Assembly (NCBI GenBank): GCA_903934155.1
Contig: CAIZMS010000337.1
Location: 1 to 10,730 of the forward strand
From: an uncultured bacterium
GTDB lineage: Bacteria > Verrucomicrobiota > Kiritimatiellia > CAIKKV01 > CAITUY01
Direction: 5' to 3'
Length of the DNA stretch: 10,730 nucleotides
In this document: positions 7,483 through 10,730 of the stretch, one piece after another
Numbering within the stretch: the stretch's first letter is position 1
Layout of the letters: the number at the start of each line of letters is the position of its first letter
Position numbers and translations under genes: made by a program
Notes under the pieces: model-generated
The model's input: the letters and a program-made list of their open reading frames with translations, nothing else
Databases searched by the model: none
Told to the model about the DNA's origin: nothing

Positions 7483-8180
7483 ATTCTTAGGTACAACAGC
7501 TTGAGAAGCGTCACATAGAATGACAGAACAAACAGAGGAACATTCCGCTTGGTCTCGCCAAACATCCTCTTTTTAAAGAGAAAGGGGACCTCGGCAATGT
7601 GAATGCGCCCGGCATGGATACGGGCCATAACCATCAACTCCTCAACAATGTCAAAATGCCGGCATCGCAGGGAAAGCGGTTTGATCAGGTTCGCCCGGTA
7701 GAGCTTGAAACTGTTTGACACATCACGGCAGTCCAGGCCCAACATGAGCGAATACACGATGTTCAGGATGCGGCTCATTACGATGAGAGACCATGGGTTT
7801 TCCGTATCCCCTCCCGAAACATACCGACTCGCCACCACAACATCACATGTCCGCGCTACGCCCCACATGGTGGGAATGAACTCCGGCGCATGGGATCCAT
7901 CGGCATCCATGAACAAAATGTACAGTCCCTCCGCCTTCGCTATGCCCGTGCGAACCGCATCCCCGTAATTCTCCCCACCGGCACGAGGAATACGCATGAC
8001 CGGCCATTCCCGGCAAACATCAGGGGTTTCATCCTTGGAAGGGTCGGCGTCGATGACCAAGATTTCATGCCGGACTCCCATGCTACCCAATACCCGAACC
8101 AGTCGCGGCAACAGGAGGCGCAGATTATCAGCCTCCCGGTAGGCCGGAATAATCACGCTTAATTCAGGCGGCTGGGTCAT
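7464..8180 (-). CDS. GT2 glycosyltransferase, polyprenyl-phosphate sugar synthase (DPM1-like)
   Basis: Cytoplasmic GT-A fold enzyme, 238 residues, likely moving a sugar from a nucleotide donor to polyprenyl phosphate. Motifs: LSVIIPAYREADNL (7-20) opens the fold, VIDADPSKDET (42-52) contacts the nucleotide, FMDADGSHAPE (90-100) holds the metal-binding DxD at D92/D94, and IAEVPFLFKKRMFGETK (195-211) is the typical DPM-like R-x-x-G-x-[ST]-K region. No C-terminal membrane domain: the protein ends after an amphipathic helix (VTLLKLLYLRIW) that could touch the membrane, as in single-domain DPM1-type enzymes. GGAGGGG lies just before ATG 8180, and the start overlaps the epimerase stop by 17 nt. The sugar it carries cannot be read from the sequence: mannose and glucose are usual, but the CDP-sugar made by the upstream genes is a possible alternative. 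Confidence 0.9.
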   Translation of the reverse strand: MTQPPELSVIIPAYREADNLRLLLPRLVRVLGSMGVRHEILVIDADPSKDETPDVCREWPVMRIPRAGGENYGDAVRTGIAKAEGLYILFMDADGSHAPEFIPTMWGVARTCDVVVASRYVSGGDTENPWSLIVMSRILNIVYSLMLGLDCRDVSNSFKLYRANLIKPLSLRCRHFDIVEELMVMARIHAGRIHIAEVPFLFKKRMFGETKRNVPLFVLSFYVTLLKLLYLRIWGGRR

Positions 8181-9189
8181 ACCCCTCCACCCAAGACAGC
8201 ATCCGATGGATACCCGATTCCCAATTGACTTCAGGCCTCCACCCCAGGCATGAAGTCACCTTGCGAATATCAGCAACAAAGACTTTCTGATCGCTTTCCC
8301 GTACGGCAATATGCCGAAACTTCAAATCCACCTTCAACTCATCGCCTAGAAAAGCCAGAAGTTCAAGGATGGATAGGCTATTGGCCATCCCGCCACCTAT
8401 ATTGAAGGCCTGCCCCTTACACTGCCCGATGCGCTCCGCCGCCTTAAGGTACAAAGACACCATATCATCGGCGTGAAGGACATCGCGAACCTGCTTGCCA
8501 TTACCTGAAATCGTAAACGGCTCCACATCTCCCTTTTTCTGCATCAGGGCCTTCGAGCAGAACCATCCAACCCATCCCTGATCACATGTGGCGAATTGCC
8601 GCCCCCCGTACATCGAGGAATGCCGAAATACAACCGTGTTCAGGTTAAACATGCGGTGATAATCCAACATATACTGGTCAGCGGAACCCTTGGAACAGCC
8701 ATAAGGCGAATGAAAATCCAAGGACAGGGACTCAGGCAGTCCTTGCGGAAGTTCATCCAGTACATACCGGGTGTCCGTTTCCGAATGGGCAAACGAGTTC
8801 AGGTCACCATAGACCTTGTTGGTGGAGGAATAGACCACAATGGCAGAGGGCACATTACGCCGCATCGCCTCCAGCACATTGAGCGTCCCGAACGCATTCA
8901 CCTCAAAATCCAAGCGGGGATTCTGGAGCGAAGTCGTCATGGCCACCTGTCCCGCTAAATGAAAGATGATGTCCGGACGGCAGGAGGAAATCACACCCTC
9001 AACATCATCGCTGGACCGAATATCGCCGTGGACAAAGTCAAATTGCCCAAGAGACCGTAACCACGCCAAATTCTGGCCCGATCCATACCTGTAAAGATTG
9101 TCGAAGACCACCACTTTTTCGCGGGCCCGAATCAACCGCGCCGCGATATTGGATCCCAAAAAACCACACCCACCGGTTATCAGGTACAT
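8164..9189 (-). CDS. CDP-paratose/tyvelose 2-epimerase-like SDR (RfbE/Tyv type)
   Basis: Extended short-chain dehydrogenase/reductase, 341 residues, close to the usual length of Tyv. NAD-binding GGCGFLGS lies at 6-13, D30 follows the second strand, catalytic Ser/Thr are at YSSTNKVYG (120-128), and the YxxxK pair is Y163/K167 in HSPYGCSKGSADQYMLDY. That last segment, together with FRHSSMYGGRQFATCDQGWVGWF in the middle of the protein, is the signature that separates CDP-tyvelose epimerases from UDP-glucose 4-epimerases. C2 epimerisation of a CDP-deoxyhexose is therefore the best call, although the exact substrate may differ if C3 has not been deoxygenated. A GTG at 9195 is in frame, but ATG 9189 gives the normal family start (MYLITGG) and overlaps the preceding stop by 10 nt. 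Confidence 0.87.
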   Translation of the reverse strand: MYLITGGCGFLGSNIAARLIRAREKVVVFDNLYRYGSGQNLAWLRSLGQFDFVHGDIRSSDDVEGVISSCRPDIIFHLAGQVAMTTSLQNPRLDFEVNAFGTLNVLEAMRRNVPSAIVVYSSTNKVYGDLNSFAHSETDTRYVLDELPQGLPESLSLDFHSPYGCSKGSADQYMLDYHRMFNLNTVVFRHSSMYGGRQFATCDQGWVGWFCSKALMQKKGDVEPFTISGNGKQVRDVLHADDMVSLYLKAAERIGQCKGQAFNIGGGMANSLSILELLAFLGDELKVDLKFRHIAVRESDQKVFVADIRKVTSCLGWRPEVNWESGIHRMLSWVEGYDPAA

Positions 9190-10079
9190 TTCCACCGATA
9201 CTTTCGTTCTTCTTCAATGGTCCGCTGCAGAGCTTCCGACAATGCAACCCGGGGCGACCACCCCAAGGCGCTTACCTTCGAAATATCCGCCGTCACAGAC
9301 ATAACTTCATGGGCGCGATACGGAAGTGCCCCGAAGTCCAATTTCGTCGTCATATTGCCCATGATATCCCGCAGCATCAATAAAAAATCCTTCACAGCCA
9401 CAGACTCGCCCCGTCCCACTTCGAAGGATTCATACCCCTTCGCCGAGGCCCCTTTGTCACCGGCATAACGCACCACATGCTCGAAGGCCGACACCACATC
9501 ATCAATAAACACAAAGTCGCGCCGCTGCCCCCCGGGGGTCAGCGGGATGCGATCCACACCCAACAGCAACTCACGGATCACAAAGGACACGAATTTAGAC
9601 GGATCATCACCCGGACCGAAAAAATGCTCCAAGGCGACATTCACCGCCAGCAATTCAGCCCCGTAGACCTGGAGCCAGTCATTCATCTGCCGCTTCGACA
9701 ACGTGTAATCCGATATCCCCTTGTTCAGCATGGTGTCCGTATTAATAAATGCTTTTACACCATGAGCCACAGACGCTTCCAAGAGTTTTAAAGGAAGAAC
9801 CAGATTGGCATCCACGATACTGGATCTCGCTTCGTGGTTCCGCCCGTAGTTGGTTGCGCAGTGAATAACGAGATCAACCGGGTCGTTTTTAAACATCGAC
9901 ATCAAGGAAACCCGATCCACGTCATAACAGGTAATCCGCCCTACGATATCCGCCACCGATCTTGTATCCGAGAAGCTACGCTTGAGGGCCGACAGCCGAA
10001 CCGTCGGATCCGCTATCAGTCGCCGGGCCACTCTTCCTCCGAGGTATCCCGTGAGTCCTGTCATCATGATATGAATCAT
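9180..10079 (-). CDS. SDR-family CDP-4-keto-6-deoxysugar reductase-like protein (RfbJ/RfbS type)
   Basis: NAD(P)-dependent extended SDR of 299 residues. GLTGYLG (8-14) is the nucleotide-binding loop, NTDT (113-116) supplies the catalytic Thr, and Y125/K129 form YxxxK in DYTLSK. HFFGPGDDPSKFVSFVIREL (152-171) and LTPGGQRRDFVFIDDVVSAF (180-199) are shared with abequose/paratose synthase-like enzymes, which reduce the C4 ketone of a CDP-deoxyhexose. Its place between a CDP-glucose 4,6-dehydratase and a CDP-paratose epimerase-like enzyme fits that step. Whether it sees a 3,6-dideoxy or a 6-deoxy substrate is open, because RfbH is not in the window. The ATG at 10079 overlaps the stop of a 40-codon ORF (ATGA) and has GGGAG about 7 nt upstream. 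An alternative is a general NAD-dependent epimerase/dehydratase. Confidence 0.8.
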   Translation of the reverse strand: MIHIMMTGLTGYLGGRVARRLIADPTVRLSALKRSFSDTRSVADIVGRITCYDVDRVSLMSMFKNDPVDLVIHCATNYGRNHEARSSIVDANLVLPLKLLEASVAHGVKAFINTDTMLNKGISDYTLSKRQMNDWLQVYGAELLAVNVALEHFFGPGDDPSKFVSFVIRELLLGVDRIPLTPGGQRRDFVFIDDVVSAFEHVVRYAGDKGASAKGYESFEVGRGESVAVKDFLLMLRDIMGNMTTKLDFGALPYRAHEVMSVTADISKVSALGWSPRVALSEALQRTIEEERKYRWKCT

Positions 10080-10198
10080 GCTCCGGCTCCCGGTTCATCA
10101 AAATCAGCCCGCGCTTTTCCCACCACCATCCAACATCCCCCAAAACCTGCCGCGAAGGCATGAATATGGCCGAAATCGCCCTGAAGTGAATTGGTCAT
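10076..10198 (-). CDS. Small 40-residue ORF of unknown function, coupled at both ends
   Basis: A small frame fills the whole space between rfbG and the SDR reductase. Its ATG at 10198 overlaps the rfbG stop and its TGA at 10076 overlaps the reductase start, both as ATGA. The peptide begins MTNSLQGDFGHIHAF and includes AAGFGGCWMVVGKARADF. First codon positions are strongly purine-rich, mostly G (about 28 of 40), as in real genes. A possible GGAAG lies 3 nt before the ATG, which is close. I recognise no family. In Salmonella clusters rfbH lies at this position, so it could be a remnant or replacement of that gene, though the peptide does not resemble the RfbH N-terminus as I remember it. A chance frame remains possible, but the exact fit to both neighbours argues for translation, if only to carry ribosomes through. 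Confidence 0.5.
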   Translation of the reverse strand: MTNSLQGDFGHIHAFAAGFGGCWMVVGKARADFDEPGAGA

Positions 10199-10730
10199 AT
10201 GCTTCCGACCTGTTCTGAGTACTCGGCAATCTGCGCCCTCGTCAACAGAGACACGCCCCCGCCCCCCTTTTCGCAGGCCGCCCTGTACCAGGATACCGTC
10301 ACCAAAACGGTTTGCTCAAAATCCCATCGCGGCTGCCAACCAAGCACATGAAAAGCCTTATCTATCGCAAGATTGAGCAGACCGGCTTCATGAAAGGCGC
10401 CCGGATCAGAAGAATCCCTCCATTTTCCGGGCCACTGTTTGAGAATCTCAGAAACCAGATCCCTTACTGATCGATTCGAGGATTGCAACGGGCCAAAGTT
10501 AAAAAAAGAGGCGTAAGAGGTGAGAAGCGCGGAGTGAAGAGAATCAGCTCCGCCCACTCCCTTAGAGCTTCCATCTAACGATTCATACATTTTCATTCCA
10601 AGTAATAAATACCCGCTTAAAGGCTCAAGAACATGCTGCCAGGGACGCGTGGCGTTCGGGTTTCGCACAGCAATAACTTCACCTTTCGCCAAGGCCCGAA
10701 TACAATCGGGCACAACACGATCCTGTGCCC
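10195..10730 (-). CDS. rfbG: CDP-glucose 4,6-dehydratase (C-terminal part, 5' end outside the window)
   Basis: Converts CDP-glucose to CDP-4-keto-6-deoxyglucose, the first committed step to CDP-linked 6-deoxy and 3,6-dideoxyhexoses, in the cytoplasm. Only the last 177 residues are present. The frame stays open to the window edge, so the GTG at 10713 is internal and not the start (in-frame AQDRV precedes it). The segment VVPDCIRALAKGE followed by NPNATRPWQHVLEPLSGYL is diagnostic for this enzyme and separates it from dTDP-glucose dehydratases. FNFGP and LGWQPRWDFEQTV are the usual C-terminal SDR landmarks. Its stop overlaps the ATG of the 40-codon ORF. The cytidylyltransferase (rfbF) and C3 dehydratase (rfbH) would be expected upstream, beyond 10730, if the pathway is complete. 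Confidence 0.93.
   Translation of the reverse strand, partial: AQDRVVPDCIRALAKGEVIAVRNPNATRPWQHVLEPLSGYLLLGMKMYESLDGSSKGVGGADSLHSALLTSYASFFNFGPLQSSNRSVRDLVSEILKQWPGKWRDSSDPGAFHEAGLLNLAIDKAFHVLGWQPRWDFEQTVLVTVSWYRAACEKGGGGVSLLTRAQIAEYSEQVGSI

Noticed and set aside
9976..10161. A 61-codon leftward frame over the rfbG-reductase junction
   Set aside because: It runs in another frame through the start of the reductase, ends inside it, and does not match the overlap pattern of the operon. The 40-codon frame fits the junction far better.

Overview
The window looks like a chromosomal segment of a Gram-negative bacterium, about 50-55% GC by eye. The partial mreB, bifunctional methionine sulfoxide reductase and NYN-LOTUS protein do not fix the taxon. 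The general look of the proteins, plus GGGTTCAGG-type repeats inside a gene, would fit the PVC group (Kiritimatiellota/Lentisphaerota/Verrucomicrobiota), but this is a weak inference.

Left part (1-2520). A divergent intergenic region (548-712) separates the 5' part of mreB, read leftward off the window edge, from a rightward two-gene unit. That unit is an MsrB-MsrA fusion preceded by a good promoter candidate and a strong ribosome binding site, then a NYN-domain/LOTUS putative RNase whose ATG overlaps the msrBA stop (ATGA).

Right part (2532-10730). One tightly packed leftward operon for surface glycan synthesis ends tail-to-tail against the NYN gene. In transcription order it encodes a CDP-glucose 4,6-dehydratase (RfbG, 5' end outside the window), a previously unlisted 40-codon ORF coupled by ATGA overlaps at both ends, an RfbJ/RfbS-like SDR reductase, a CDP-paratose/tyvelose 2-epimerase-like SDR (RfbE/Tyv type), a DPM1-like GT2 glycosyltransferase, a GT87-like polytopic GT-C enzyme, a YfhO-family GT-C-like membrane protein and a NodB-like deacetylase-fold protein. 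Every junction from rfbG to the YfhO gene overlaps, and only the last has a small gap (12 bp).

Working model. CDP-4-keto-6-deoxyglucose made by RfbG is reduced and 2-epimerised to a CDP-(di)deoxyhexose. The GT2 enzyme charges a polyprenyl phosphate with a sugar, and the two large membrane proteins use such lipid-linked sugars on the periplasmic side. RfbH, the C3 dehydratase, is missing from its Salmonella-like position between rfbG and the reductase, and the 40-codon ORF sits exactly there.

Most notable points: the 40-codon coupled ORF; the absent rfbH; palindromic repeat-like insertions kept in frame inside the deacetylase-like gene; a terminator-like hairpin with a T-run inside the YfhO-family gene; and two well-formed starts for msrBA that predict exported and cytosolic forms.
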